Positions 22,538 through 35,725 of a stretch of DNA of 64,000 nucleotides are shown here, piece by piece. The stretch's first letter is position 1; every line of letters starts with the position of its first letter. Both the position numbers and the translations under genes were made by a program. Origin of the DNA: Phalacrocorax aristotelis (lineage: Eukaryota > Chordata > Aves > Suliformes > Phalacrocoracidae); assembly GCF_949628215.1 (NCBI RefSeq), contig NC_134282.1:12274223-12338222 (forward strand). The letters run 5' to 3'. Below the pieces are notes generated by a model. That model was not told the origin of the DNA. It saw only the letters and a program-made list of their open reading frames with translations, and made no database searches.

Positions 22538-25500
22538 CTAAAAAGAGCAGTAAAAAGAGTTTTTAATTACTTCCTTAGTACTCTAGGAATAACACTTTGA
22601 CAAATTCTTACATAATTTTAAAGTTTTGGAATCTGGTTAGCCTTTTTGACTTGTACACTGCAAACACACCCTCACATAACAGCCTTCTGACCTTTTAGCG
22701 GATGTCACAAGGACACCTCACAAAACTACACCTTTGCTATTTTACCTTTAAAATTACATGTTAGTATTTTATTTCCAGAAACAATTTCTTCTTGCCTAAG
22801 ACAAAGAGCACACAGCCTGCCATATCTCAGCAATAGAAGTTAAAGTCAATGAGTATACTTGCAGAAAGAAGTCAGCATACAAATCCTACCTATAATCACA
22901 TGTATAAAATACATAAAATATGTATCCCGGTATCTTCATAGCCTTAACCATTCCTCATCTGACTATACTACACTATTCTAAAAACATCAGTGAAGTAAGC
23001 CTACCACAGCCTCTCACTGTACAGCTGGAGTAAATGATGCCTTTGCAACTTACCTATAGTAACAGAGCAGGCAGCTGGATGTCAAGATAAAGCCAATCCC
23101 ACCATCTCTAACCCAGCATGTTCTCACTCCGAGATGTTTATCACCCTTGTGATCCCTGACTGCTTACGGACCTAACTCATCCTGCCTTCACAGAGAAGCG
23201 CAGCTCTATGCTGAGAGCCTCACAAATGCTGCTGCTCATCCTCTATTCCAAATCATATCTTGTAATCTTGATTAATCATTCACTTAATGTCTTTATCAAA
23301 ACTGACATGCAGCACTACTAGCCCATGAGTGTTCAAACTGTTGCACACAAGACACTCAAAGCAGTGAACACTTATTTATCTATGGACATTGTGGTGGCAG
23401 CAGCTCCTGTCTCTGACAGCTTCAAAGCAAGAGAGCTGGGAATCGATCAATCAAATACCTCGCCCCATTCTTATGCACAGCTTTATTCAAAAAGGGGAAT
23501 TACAGTGGTGGGGCTGGAGGCAGAATCAAATGTAAGGAAGAGCTGCCACTGCCTCGCAATCCACAGAGTCAGCTTGGGTCTAGCTGGGGTCATGAGCCGT
23601 AAGGCCAATGACTGGCTCCTGAAGAGCCACTTACACTCTCTAGTACTAGCAGGCAGAAACTGAAGGCATCCGAGGTGACAGGTTCCGTCAGAAGAGTGCA
23701 GACGCCAGCCCTCACCACTGCCCTGCCCTCCTTCCACAGGAGCTGGTCAACATGCAGCTTAGCCCCGATGGTGCCAAGCTGACGCAGTGGTGTTTGACAT
23801 CTCTGTTCCCTGGTCTTTTCTCACATAACCTGTTCTCCTCCACTGCCTGCTCTGCTCTGTTCACTTGGTCCTGAACCATGGTCCTTTGGTTTTTTTAGTA
23901 CACCTATGTTCTGCCATGAGGTAACTGGAAAATCACAAATTCAACAGTGTAACTTCTCTGTCATAGAAAGCTGAAGCAAGACAACTGAGAGAAAAAGAAT
24001 ACTTAAAGAAGGATCTTCTGTAGCTACAGCACAGAAGTAGAAAAGATGGACACACACGCAAAGTCTCACCTTTATAAAAAAAATGAACAGATGTAACAAA
24101 TGTTTACCATTTGAGACAAGGATGTTCTAATGTTCGGTGTAAATTCCTTTGGCATCTGGAGTAATACAATTACTTAATACTGATTTTCTAAAAGGCAGAT
24201 CTGTATCTGATAACATCTTCAGAAGTAGCTTGCTGCTTCTCTAATCAATAAATTGAATAATTTATTTGGTCACCTAACTCATCTAGAAAAAAACAACTTA
24301 CAAAACCCACACACCCGCAAACCTACCCCCACAGTAAATCCTTGCTCTATTATGAAACACCTTTTGTGAGGTAGCACCAGAGTGGACAAGACAAGAGTAA
24401 TTCATTATTTGCATATAGTGTGTTCCCATTCTGAGCTCAAAGTAGTTCTCTAAACTGGCCAGTTACTTGTCAGTTTTACTTTTCCTACTCGATTTTGCCC
24501 AGGATTTGTTAAGCTGTGCCAGCTTTTTCTCGTCAAAACCTAGTACCCCCTCTCATTGCAGGCTGCTGTTATCGGTAGCGTGCCTGTCACTTCCCAGTAT
24601 TGCTGTAGCCATTTTCCTCTTTCTGTTGTAGCTGAAACTTTTGACCCCTTTTTCTCCAAGATCAGCTCTCATGCTATTTCTCCTTGTCCCTTTTTCTTAC
24701 CAGGGAAAAGAAATAAATTACCTTCTCTGGTGTCGACAACATAAGGTCACATGGCAAAGTGCAGTAAAATCCTGAAATGTCAGCGCTTGGCTTACAGTTC
24801 TCTTACCACAGGGCTGCATCACAGAGCCGTCCCCAGCGACACTTCCTGGCCCGCAAGAGGTCCCGTATCGTCACGTTTCAAAACATAAGGCTGAGACATG
24901 TCAGACTTACTGCACCGTACAACTAGCGCTGCTGGTGTAAGTTAAATGTACGGGTCTACCCACTGTCCCACATCAATTGCTGTGCACACGGTTTGCTTCT
25001 TGCTCAACATCTGGCATGTAAATGGTAATGTATTTTCACTGGCAATCGTTTTAACATACATATGTATGTACACCCCCACCCTTGCACACACACAGAGGCT
25101 CTCTGAAAACTGTAGCTTAAAAATACAACACCCATGGCCAAAGCCACAGATCAACTGTGGCAGCCCTGGGGGAAAAAAAACCCCCAAACAACTAATTAAG
25201 AGCTACTGCTGCACTTTGCCTTCATTCACAAAGCTACCTAGATTAAGGTATATAGTCACCTCTAAGGCAACTTTCGTAAATGCAAGGGTCGTTCAAATTA
25301 CTTGATCTTGATTTGAAAAAGACAGTTGCTTACCTATGACATATGCTTAAAAGTCTTTCTGGCTAGAGTTACTGCCAGTAAGAAAGATCATCATCTTCTA
25401 ATCCCTACACAAATCCCTCATTTGGCAGCAGCATCATCAAAATGATCTTAAGAGTTTATCAGGTTTTCAAAGAAATGTTTTCCTGCCCTTGTCCTTCCTT

Positions 25501-27943
25501 TTAAATTTCTTTATGGGTAAATATAAATATGCAAGTGTGTAGACTTTTGAACACAAATAGGACAGAAAGGGACCACTTTCTTTTTATAAGTGATGTCTCT
25601 CTCATCCACCGTGGACTCAAGGAAAGCGCAACCAAATTTTCACAGTAAGAGGTCATTCTTTGTCAGCAGTTGAAAAAGTAGTGAACGAGAAGTTTTATCA
25701 CTTACTAATAAAATACTCCCTCCCTCCTGTTTTATTTTTTTTCCCCCAAAATAGGATCATAGTCCAGATACTCATGTGGCCTTGACTGCTCCAAATATTT
25801 AATGGTGGAAACACCACCTTCCCACCCCTCTTCACAGCAAATGTGATAGTTGGTTCAGTTAGTTGCTGCAAAAAGTTAAAGCGTTTCCAAATGGATCATA
25901 TCAGCACCCCAACCTGAAGAGACAGACTTTGCAGTCAATATCGCCAGCGTCACTAGTCTTTTCTAAACAAAGAGAAATCCAGCTTCCAAGAGCATCCTGT
26001 CACACCTGTGGCCCTTGCCCAGCGGCAGCCCAGGTCTGTGGGACACAGCTGACACTGAAAGACCTGGAGCTGGTGAGGACCAGCCCCAGCACAGTAGAAA
26101 TATCACCACGAACTGGAAACTGCTGACACAAGTGCAACCAGCTCAGAGAGCAGGCATTTGCTTTGCTAAGATGACTAGCTGTATCTTACACCAAATTTTT
26201 GAGGTTAGTGCACCCCCATTTGCTGAAGAGCTGGTAATTTCTAAAGCTTTGAAGGCAAGGTAGTATTACAAAACAGCAAGCATCAACAGGTACAATCTTT
26301 TCAAGTCTTATTTCTAAATCAGCACAGAAAAAGTAGAAGAAAGAAGTAGATGTCATACTGTATATCATCTATAAATATTCAACAGACTTCTGTATTCAAC
26401 TTAGAACAGAAATATCACCAAAGTAATATACTTTATCACTTGTATTGTGATAAAGGCAATTGTAAGGGCTTTAAACATGATCAGATTCCACATAAATGCC
26501 AAGCCTTAATAACGCTCATCATCTGGGGACAAAAAAGATTGCACTGATTTATGTTCCACTGAAAAACACCAGTGTGTACAGTGATAAGCTGAACACAATG
26601 AGACCCATCAGCCTCCTAGTCACGGTAATCTTACTGCATGGATGAAAAAGGTCAGCAGAGATGGATCAAACTAGAATGATTTGTATAATAATACTCAATT
26701 CTTATATAATGTTTCTCAGCAGTACTTTCAAAGCACAAAGGAGGTCAGTGTCATTATTCCCATTTTACCTATGGAAAACCGAGCACATGGGAAAGAAACC
26801 CACTTAAAACTCTCACACAGAGGCTTTAACTGCAATATATATAAAACCATCACAAACTGAGCATGCTCATCACCGATGCAAATTCAAAATAAAAATCTGT
26901 CAGTGGACACATATATGTCTCTCTTAGAAAAAAACCACTTTGCTTCTACATAAATTATTTTTCCATCCCTCATTCACCACTATTGTTGTTTCTCATGGAG
27001 AAAACCCAGTGTTGCTATTCTTTCATATTTAGAAAAACATGATCACTACATAAATATTATTCTTCCTGGCATTTGCAAAATATTCTTACTTGCACGCACA
27101 AAGAAAAATCCCATTTAAATGATCTTCAGCTTCAAGCAGTCACAGAACAAAATTATCCATGTTTATGTACATGCATGCTCGCATGCACCCACTAACCATC
27201 CCACAAGACTAATTTTAAATCCTTATGTGACATCCTAAATAGCTTAACTTCACACAAACAACATGGACTCCTATACAAATATGAAGCTAAAGAGGTTTTA
27301 GTCTTTTTTTCCTGTGTAACTGAATCTCTTAGGTCTGCAGCTTAGTTGCAAAGATAATCAGGAACAATGTCAACCAGAAAATCTATAGAATCTGTCACAG
27401 CCAGTTTGAAGGAAACCATAGCTGATGGGAAGCACAGACCAACCAGCTGGGGTCACACAATGTGTACATCAACAAAAAAAAAGTCTTTCAGTTTTTAGAC
27501 AAAACGTGAGGGAAGTGTTGGTAATTTGGATTTCATGTTCAGAGCTCTGAAACAAATATCCATGTTTTTAAAAGTGATTCAGTGAACAGCCATTTTAAAT
27601 AATACAGCCTATGGCTACCAGTAATGGCAAAAACACCCAGTTTGGAGTTGTGAAATATCGGAAGTCCACTAGGATATTTTGCAATAACATATGTGATGTG
27701 TCCTCAGGCACATCTGTTACACTAAAACAGAAGCTGATCTCCAAGATCAGGATACAGTATTAAAAAAGCATACAGAAAAACTGAATTATTAACGTGCTAT
27801 TTTTATGCATATATTTTCTTGGTAGATTTCCTCATTTGTTTATTGCACAAACCTACTAGGCTATAAACCTAACTTTAAAAATTCTCTAGTCTGTAGAAGT
27901 ACATACATATGTAGAAAGATGTGAAATCAAAGAGATCTGTAGG

Positions 27944-27990
27944 AAAAAAAAAAAACCCAAAAACCCCAAACCAGACCAAAACAACAAAAT
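27944..27990. repeat. A-rich tract
   Basis: Twelve A followed by CCCAAAAACCCC and AAACCAGACCAAAACAAC. Low-complexity intronic sequence. Confidence 0.8.
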
Positions 27991-28586
27991 GGGGCAGACA
28001 ATATTTCAGTGTACTTCTGGCTTACACTGACCAGTACACTTTCAGTGTTTTACTGTTCAGTCTAAGACAAATTTATAGGAGTTAACAGTTCTATGAATCT
28101 CAAAGTGCCAAGTGTAGGCCTACTGATAACCGATTCTGTTGTCCTGGTCATTTTAGCAGATCTCTTCAAGCACACAATGAACTCCCAGTGCTCTTCAGGC
28201 CTCGAGCTGGAAGCCCCCCTAGTCGCTGCTCAGATATTCAGCACACCGCCACTAAAATTTGTTTAGGCAGACCTCATCGCCAATGCTCATTCCTGCCTGC
28301 AAGCCAGCACAGCTACGGCTATGGCTGCTATGCAGTGAACTCGCCTTCTTTTCCTTTGGCAAGGGGGAACAATGGGTATTTTTTTTGCTGAATCTGTTCC
28401 TGGGTCCGGTGAACTGCTTGGTCACCTACACAGCTATGCTGGCACTAAGCAAAGAAAAATGTTTAAAAGCAGCTGTGAGGTGACCAGAGGCAATTCAGGT
28501 GGTACTGTTGCCAGAGAAGATGTCTATCAAAGCAAGCAAAAGATTACATCACAAGAAAAGGCAGAAAATGGTAAATATGTTAATTA

Positions 28587-28626
28587 GGGGGAGAAAAAAA
28601 AGAAAAAAAAAAGAGAAAGAGAAAGA
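28587..28626. repeat. Polypurine tract (G/A only)
   Basis: About 40 bases of uninterrupted purines: GGGGGAG, A runs, then GAGAAAGAGAAAGA. Just upstream is a (TTTTGAGAAG)-type short tandem repeat near 28680. Such tracts can form triplex DNA, but here they are most simply a microsatellite. Confidence 0.85.
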
Positions 28627-29891
28627 CACCTGCCTTACTGCTTCCACTACAGTTGCATAGACATACGGCAGCCCTGTGTTTTGAGAAGTTTTGAGAAGTT
28701 TTGAAAACGCCAGCCATATCAGGACTTAGTAAAAATTAGGTACTGCATAAAAAAAGACATATTGAAACAAAGTTCATTGTGAAGTTGTATTAAGAGTTAA
28801 GATTACCACCCAAAGGAATCTGGACGGCAATTTCATCTGATTAAGGGATGCTCCCTCATGGAGCCTGCGGCAAGTCTGGTGGCCTAGAGCTGGACCTCCT
28901 TTTCCCTCCACAGCAGTAAGCAGAGAACACCATGTAAATTCTTAGAATTTAAGAATATAGTAACAAAAAAGTATTAACAAAGGACAGTAAGATTCACCAA
29001 AACTACTGTTAGTCTAGACTACCATTTTACTATGAGAATCAAATATGTCGCTCGTAGTCAACCAGTCAAAAACTGTTGCTTCTTTCTTCCACACCCTGTT
29101 GACTAGTAACTGCCAACTCACTGTTCATAGACAGAAGTGTATCAGTACCCAGTGTCTTCAGACACAGACACACTGGGTCAGCCAATAGATTTTGTTTAGG
29201 AGGCAAACAGAATGGTTAACCTGTGAAATAAACTAATTTTTTTACGTGCAAGAGTATTCCCCATGAAAGATGATGGAATATGGTTTCAGCAACCTTTGTA
29301 CAGGCACTTAAAAATTTAGAGTTCTTTAAATTTTCACATCATTATCTATTGAAATTTAAGCCTGTGCTCCACGTGACTTCTCTGTGTATTTAGTTGATCT
29401 GATTTACTTTTGGGAATATCCCTTACTTGCAGGTCATGTACATCAAGTACTTTTAAAATAAGCTAAAAGCATGTTAAAACAAGACCTTGGACGCAGTATA
29501 ATTAAAAATGCAACCTATCAAATACAAGTTAATCCTTACTAGACTTTTTCCATTTATATCAGGTTTATTGCCTCTTCATTCCTACCAGCAGCTACGAGTT
29601 TTGAATTAAACAACCCTGTTACATGAGACATCTTGATTTTTTTTTTTGAAACATATTCTCATTGGGAATTGTCCAGCTCAAAGCCTGGTAATTTTTTTTT
29701 CCCCAAAACCCAAGCCTTCCTGATAATTTTTACTGATTTTGCTGTTGTTTTTGTTGTTACTGTAATAATTCTGATCAAACCCCAACTTCTCCAGTTTACT
29801 AAGAGATTCATCTAATTGCCCCCCCTCCCAACCTAAACTAACTATTCCTGGTAAAAGACATACTTAACAAGCAAAGTTACAAGTACGCAGA

Positions 29892-30306
29892 CAGAATCAC
29901 AGAGCAGTTGGGAGGAACCTTTGAAGGTCACCTTGTCTAGCCCCACTGCTGAAGCAGGGCCACCCAGAGCTGGGTGCCCAGGGCCATGTCCTGATGGCTT
30001 CTGAACATCTCCAAGGATGGAGACTCCACCACCTCCCTGGGCAGCCTGTGCCGGTGCTCGGTCACCCTCACAGTGACAAAGGGCTTCCTTATGTTCAAAG
30101 GGAACCTTCGGTGTGTCAGCTGGCGACCATTGCCCCTTGTCCCATCACTGGGTGCCACTGGAAAGTGCCTGGCTCCATCCTTGCAAGTATTTATGTACAC
30201 TGCTAAGTTCCGCCCCCCCCAGCCTTCTCTTCTCCAGACTAGAGTACCAGCCTTTCCTCACATGAGGAATGTTCCAGTCCCTCCATGACCTCAGCGGCCC
30301 TTGGCC
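29892..30306 (-). mobile_element. CR1 LINE, 5'-truncated, 3' end of ORF2
   Basis: The minus strand encodes a decayed CR1 ORF2 C-terminus with pieces SDGTRGNGRQLTHRRFPLNI, RKPFVTVRVT and [16 protein letters not shown]. The plus strand shows the standard CR1 landmarks AGACTCCACCACCTCCCTGG, GGCAGCCTGTGCCGG and TTCTCTTCTCCAGACTAGAG. The 3' end near 29892 is AGAATCACAGAGCAGTTGGG. The upper end is approximate because it runs into a CpG island. The copy is inactive and in the same orientation as TFDP2. Confidence 0.9.
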
Positions 30307-31290
30307 GACTCCCTCCCCTACGTGAGCGTCTCTCTTTCACTGGGGGACCGGGGAGCGGCGCCACCAGGGCTGGGTGGAGGGGAAGAGTCACCTCCCTCCG
30401 CCAGCTGCCAGCACTCCTCCCCGAGTAGCCCAGGCTGCCCTCAGCCCTCCTCACGGCGAGGACCCGTTGCTGGCTCACGGTCAGCCTCGCCCAGGAGCCC
30501 CGCACTCCGCCCCCCCCAGCAACGAACTCCTGCAGCCTGCCACGGTCCCCCAGGGCAGGGCGGCAGCGCACCCCCCGTCCCACCGCACACAGCAGGGCAC
30601 TGCAAGGGCACCTTCCCGTAGCACTGTAACACCTCCCTGCTCCTCCTACCGGCGCTCAGACAGGAGCTCCTCTTGTGCGCCCCTCCCCCGCCTCGGGCGG
30701 CCCCCCAGCGCCAACCCCCCCCTCCCCCCGCGGTGAGTTTAGACTCGGCAGGGCGGAGCGAGGGGCTCCGGGAGCGCGGGGGGCTCCCGGGGGCTCCCGG
30801 CCGGCCATGGCGGCCCCCGCCCGGCGCCCCGTCGTTACCCGCGGGCGCGGCGCGGCCAGGCGGGAGCAATCGCGCGCCGAGCGAGCCCCGGCGCAGCAGG
30901 CGGCGGGGCGGCAGGGCCGGGGCCGCGGCCTCCGGCCCGCCTCAGCAAAGCCTCTCCTTCCCCGCGTCTGCAGTTGGAAATAGCGTCATTCACGCCGATA
31001 TTCCCAAGCTGAAACTGGCAATTTTAAGTCAGCCCGTCCCACGCCGCAGTACGGCCTCGGCAGCAGCGCCTGGAAATGGAAGGAGTTGAAAAATACTTTG
31101 CTCAGGGTACGGGGTGTTAAGGCGGGAAACGCCGGTACCTCGTGGGAACAAAGCAAAGGCACAAAGCCCCACAGCAGCCCACGTTGGTTTGTGTCACGGA
31201 CAGGGCGCTTTGCCAGAGCCGGAGCTGCAGCGGCTGGAGGGCCGGGTCCTGCCCCCTCGGCGGTGGGCAGCCATGGCTCCCCTGCCCCAG
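30270..31290. promoter_or_regulatory. TFDP2: Internal CpG island, candidate alternative TFDP2 promoter
   Basis: About 1 kb of CpG-dense sequence inside a 13-kb intron whose surroundings are AT-rich. CpGs are undepleted, for example GCGCGGCGCGGCCAGGCGGG near 30846, which suggests an unmethylated regulatory island. It lies between coding exon 2 and the exon that ends with the alternative ATG, where a promoter for the shorter MIIST isoform would be needed. On the minus strand a donor-like CGCGG|GTAACG occurs at 30838-30839. On the plus strand a good donor CGCG|GTGAGT lies at 30732-30733, so an antisense transcript is equally possible. It contains a perfect E2F consensus. Open frames across it are GC artefacts. 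Confidence 0.6.
31122..31129 (-). promoter_or_regulatory. E2F consensus site in internal CpG island
   Basis: GCGGGAAA on the plus strand is TTTCCCGC on the minus strand and fits the E2F/DP consensus TTTSSCGC exactly. It sits at the upstream edge (TFDP2 sense) of the CpG island, within GGCGGGAAACGCC. TFDP2 protein is half of the factor that binds such sites, so feedback is possible. An identical 8-mer at 51422-51429 in plain intron shows that chance matches occur. Confidence 0.45.
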
Positions 31291-34200
31291 CTCGTTCTGC
31301 AGAACTGCACAGATGGAGCAGAAATCTTTAAAATCTGCAGCTGCTTTCAAATTTGGAGTTCTCTGCATACCTTGTTTTGTTCAACAGAATCTTCAGGACA
31401 TGCTGTCCCTTTACCTGTCACCGCAGAAGGTGATTTCAGGTGTGTTTAAGTAGTGCTCCCCTGATGGCACCACGTCTCATTGAACTTACAGCTGAGAAGC
31501 ACCAGCTTCTTTGACGACTAAAATGATTTTGCAAGTAATACCTGGTTGTAAACCTTGATTTTATTACAAGCCTTCATACCTAGGGAACTCCAACGCTCTG
31601 TGGATCAGGTAGCCTTGGGACTACTCCTTAAACTAGAATGGAGCCCTCAAAGCAGCAGACATCCATGGGGATGCAGAGGGCAGGTGAGGTGGCTTTACAG
31701 GATGAGTGACTGAGTGGTAACACAGATGTGCCCTCTGCTTGTAATCAGCAGGAAAAGATTTGATTTTCCATTTTTATAATACGTAGGAACAGGATTACAA
31801 AACTGGAAGTGTTTAACTTATTGACTGGGAACGTCTCCCAAACATTAAATTTTAAACACTCCTGGTTACACACGCAGCTTTTCAACATGGACTCTACAGT
31901 ATGTCTGATTTAATTCATTCACAGCTTCAAACAATCACCCCAAACCACAACTGAACTGTCACTATCCAACTCATTCACAAACCTAATTATACCTGTTTAA
32001 GAACTAACTTGAACTATTACGCTTAATAATTTTAACAGAATGGGCCAACTTCACAAAGACGTCTTGCCACTTAAACCAGGGTTTTGCCTAAATAACGGAG
32101 TACCTTAGTTGATGTCAATTAACTTTATTAAGCACCAAAGCTCTGCCTACACCCGGGAGTGTGTCAGTCTTCTTAGCATAGAGCATACCTGGAGTTTCTC
32201 CCAACAGGCAGAATTCACGATAAAACACTAGAATACCTAACACATACATACAGATCTATTCCCAAGACTAAGAACAGCAACAATCATCTCTGTTCTCCAA
32301 AACATGACAGGAAGCATCTTTTTCGCATTCGGTAACCCAAGAGTATTCTTTCACTAAGAATGAGAAACAGGGCCAATTTCTTCTACCTAGGAAAATTAAT
32401 ATGCAGTCTCCTACAGGAATAATTTCAATCACTAGTCTACCAGGTACTTTCAGATAAAGAAATGAAACATAGACAACCTGGTTTGCCATAGCTGAACAAT
32501 TTTGACTGTAACAATAAGAATCTACTACATCAAAGACTGAGTGAAAACAACGTTCAGAAAGGAGATATCCAGACTGTGCTGTGTGGACTACTTGAAATAT
32601 TTTACCCAATGACTGTCATTGCATGAAGTGGCCCCTGGCATTAGGCGAGTACCCTGGCCACTGGTCAAGCGCCGTGCGCGTGTGGCATTCCCTCTCAGAT
32701 CCAATGAGTACTCATTTCAAGCAGAGGAAACAAGCTCCAAATGGAGATCCTTTCGCGAAAAGAGCCTGTTGCCTATGAGTTAAAGGCAACAAATGTGGGA
32801 AAGTAAATTGTCTGTTGAATAGGAATTGTTCACTAAACAAAGTGAATAGCATTTTGAGTTAATGCCCTGTTGAGCACTGTGGTATTTCTTCTAGGCACAC
32901 CTAGAAAGAAAAACCTAGTTCCCTTTGGAATTAGGCAGTAAGTCTTTTTATGAGGATTACAAGTTTGTACATATGTTCTTTGATTCTGTACACTTAAACC
33001 ATCAAATTCCTTAGTAAATCTGTATTGCATTTAGATACACCAGGTACTAGAAATGCTTCTTTTTCCCAAACATCATCTATACAAGGAATAAAAAAATACT
33101 TAAAGTATTCTAAAAAGCCTGAATCAAAAAACCCTACAGCAAGAAGACCACAGTATTCACTAACAAGCAGGTAATAAGAAAACTGAACCCCCAAATAAGC
33201 CAAACCTGCCAACCTATTTAGGAACAGTAATTCAGATTTAAAAATCAGCAGAAGTGACACAGCAGTACTTTAAGATTTATAGATTAGATTGCATTACCTA
33301 AGCAGTCTGTGAGCATTAACTACTCCTGTAGCAAAATAAACCTGTGTGCGTGCACACTACAGGCCATGGTGGGAAAGATTAACTAAGCCTGATCAAACAC
33401 ACACTGGAACAGCAGCAACAGAGTGCGTGCTTCAGATGGTTCAGGGGAAAAACTTGGGAGAAGAGATTTTGAAACTTAAGCCTGTGAACGGAAAAAAAGC
33501 AGGGAAAGTAATTTTAGAGTGCAAGGGTCAAGTGATTAGCTGTTTTGATTACACATTTTTAGTGTGCAAAAAGCCAGAAAATTTCCCCTACATAACTACA
33601 CCTAGTGGTGCTAATGCTACAGAATGAGACTGCAGCTATGAGTACAGAAAGAGCAACAGCTGATTTGGTGTTTCAAGACATTCTCCTGCAGTTTGAAACA
33701 GCATCCTCAATGATCCAGGCTGCAGCCTACTGTTTTTAGGCAAAGTGGCAGAGCAGTGGGTTTACCTAGAACAGCCCAGCATTTTTCAAAATTAAACCTA
33801 GTAAAACAAGGATTACACAATAGATTTCATAGTATAGTAACAGACCAGAGTTCATTTGGGGGGGAAAAAAAAAAGACAAAATTTGCAAGGAATTTTCTAT
33901 GTGTTCAGTGTTCATGGATCAGCACTGGAATATGAAGCGTTCCTTTAATGCAATAGTGGTACTGAATCAGTATGTTTGTGCTAGAGGCAAATAACAAATA
34001 AACACACACCAGAAATAATTATCTTTTTTGGAAAGAAAATAAATAAATGCAACTTTTCTAAACAAGCATTTCTAGCACCTGAAATCTGATGCTTTCAAGA
34101 AGATCATTATTTGAGCAAATGGCCTCTCTCTTTTGCTCTTGAACATATCATAAATCCATCATGCTTCAGTCTAAGAACTCTGTAAAGGCACATTATTAAC

Positions 34201-35725
34201 AGGCCCAGATACATAGCAATAAATTGCCTGTATTTTTACTACAGCAAATGAGTTAACTTAAATAATGGATAAAATAATAAAAACTGTATTAATTAGGAAG
34301 TTCACAAAACCCTGTTAAGAGACTGTGGATCTGAATGCATGTTTGGAGTTTCTTCCCCCTCTGTAATTTCCAGAGTTCAACAGTGGACATGCCAGAAGAA
34401 GTAAGGAAAGGATACTTCAGATTGAAAGTAAGAGACAGCCTAGATACTGGCATGCAAGTTTTTCCAGCTTTCATGGAATATTTGACTCTCCGAGAAGAAT
34501 AAGCCAGCATGAACAAGACATTACATCTCAACAGATATGTCAGTGATTTGTAATTATACCCGAAGGTTTTTTAAAAAAATATCATTAGAGCATAGCATAT
34601 TAGAAAACATAGAAGAATGGAGGTAAATAATACATCCAGCATTCCAGAAGCAAAATCTAATAAAGACTGGGATAAGGATCACTGAGATATTACTACTAAC
34701 AGTAATGCCCCATACTTTATAAAGTTATTGAATTCAGTTATTCTTGGAACAAATAAATTGCTTGTCTCACAGAAATTATTCGAAAATGTTGCACTTATTT
34801 TAGTCTTTTTCCCTAGTATCATGACACAATAATCACAAAATAATGAAACACAAAGGGGAATTATCTCACCAGTGCACAACAAATTAATTCTCAAAGGCCT
34901 AAAACCAGTCTGTAACGTTCTGCATAGTTTAGAAAACTAGGAAGACACTGTAGCTCTAGCCATTTTCTGTTTAGACTCTTTCATTTTTAGACTCTGAAGT
35001 CTGACGTGCCTCAACTGTTGTGATGAGCCAAAAATAATTCTTCCAGCTAGTACATGCATTTGTTTATTGCAGTGGATAACAGCAAACCAGTATTTACTTA
35101 GAAAGGCTGATTGAGGCATTTCCTGAATTGTGAATCCTCGAGTTTTCTAAGATTGATAAGGGGTTGCAGTTTTATTTTATTGGAATCCTATAGCTGTTCT
35201 GCCAACACACTGTTTTAGAGTCAAAAGTGATTAATCTAGAAATGCTAAGATGAAACAGGATAGGACAAAATATAATTATTATGGTAATTTGTCCAGAATG
35301 CTTATAAAAGTACCGCAAGATCACTGACCATGAAGTCATGCCTAACCTTCTCTCCCATCTGGACTACAACAGAATCTGGGAACTTTAAGGGTGGAGTGGA
35401 AATGACAAAATTCAGCACCTTATTCACCATCAGGGAAAGAAAAAAGGGCTTCTTCCATCTTCTACTTATTTTTACTACACTTTCTCTTCCCCTCTGAAAA
35501 CCTGAAGATCTTCCAGTCTTTGTTACTGACACTTGCATGTCAGTAATAAAACATCTGCCACTGTGGATGTATAAAATACATTTTGAACATGTAAATTCCG
35601 AGCCTCCCAAAACTGAATCAACCATATGCAGTGAAACCAGCAATAATAGTAATTCAGTAAACATAAGAGAGAAATAAGTCTTAATGTATACTACTTTTCT
35701 ATGTATACAAATAGAATTTTCTTAC

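Larger units (their letters stand above)
22538..35725 (-). other. TFDP2: TFDP2 intron between coding exons 2 and 3 (13 kb)
   Basis: The largest intron between coding exons. It holds A-rich tracts at 27944-27990 and 28587-28626, a CR1 copy at 29892-30306, and directly beside it an internal CpG island at about 30270-31290. A small CpG-containing patch follows at 32640-32765. The remainder is AT-rich with no recognised gene. Confidence 0.85.

Noticed and set aside
26431..26455. Nine-base perfect hairpin CTTTATCAC/GTGATAAAG.
   Set aside because: Too short to be a pre-miRNA, and inverted repeats of this size are frequent by chance in AT-rich DNA.
30301..31089. Open frames across the internal CpG island, including one starting MAAPARRPVV on the plus strand.
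   Set aside because: The same GC-rich artefact applies: frames overlap on both strands and none continues into a conserved exon.
35302..35664. 120-codon minus-strand open frame with a signal-peptide-like start, just before coding exon 2.
   Set aside because: No recognised protein and no splice signals joining it to TFDP2. The hydrophobic start is common in T-rich intron.
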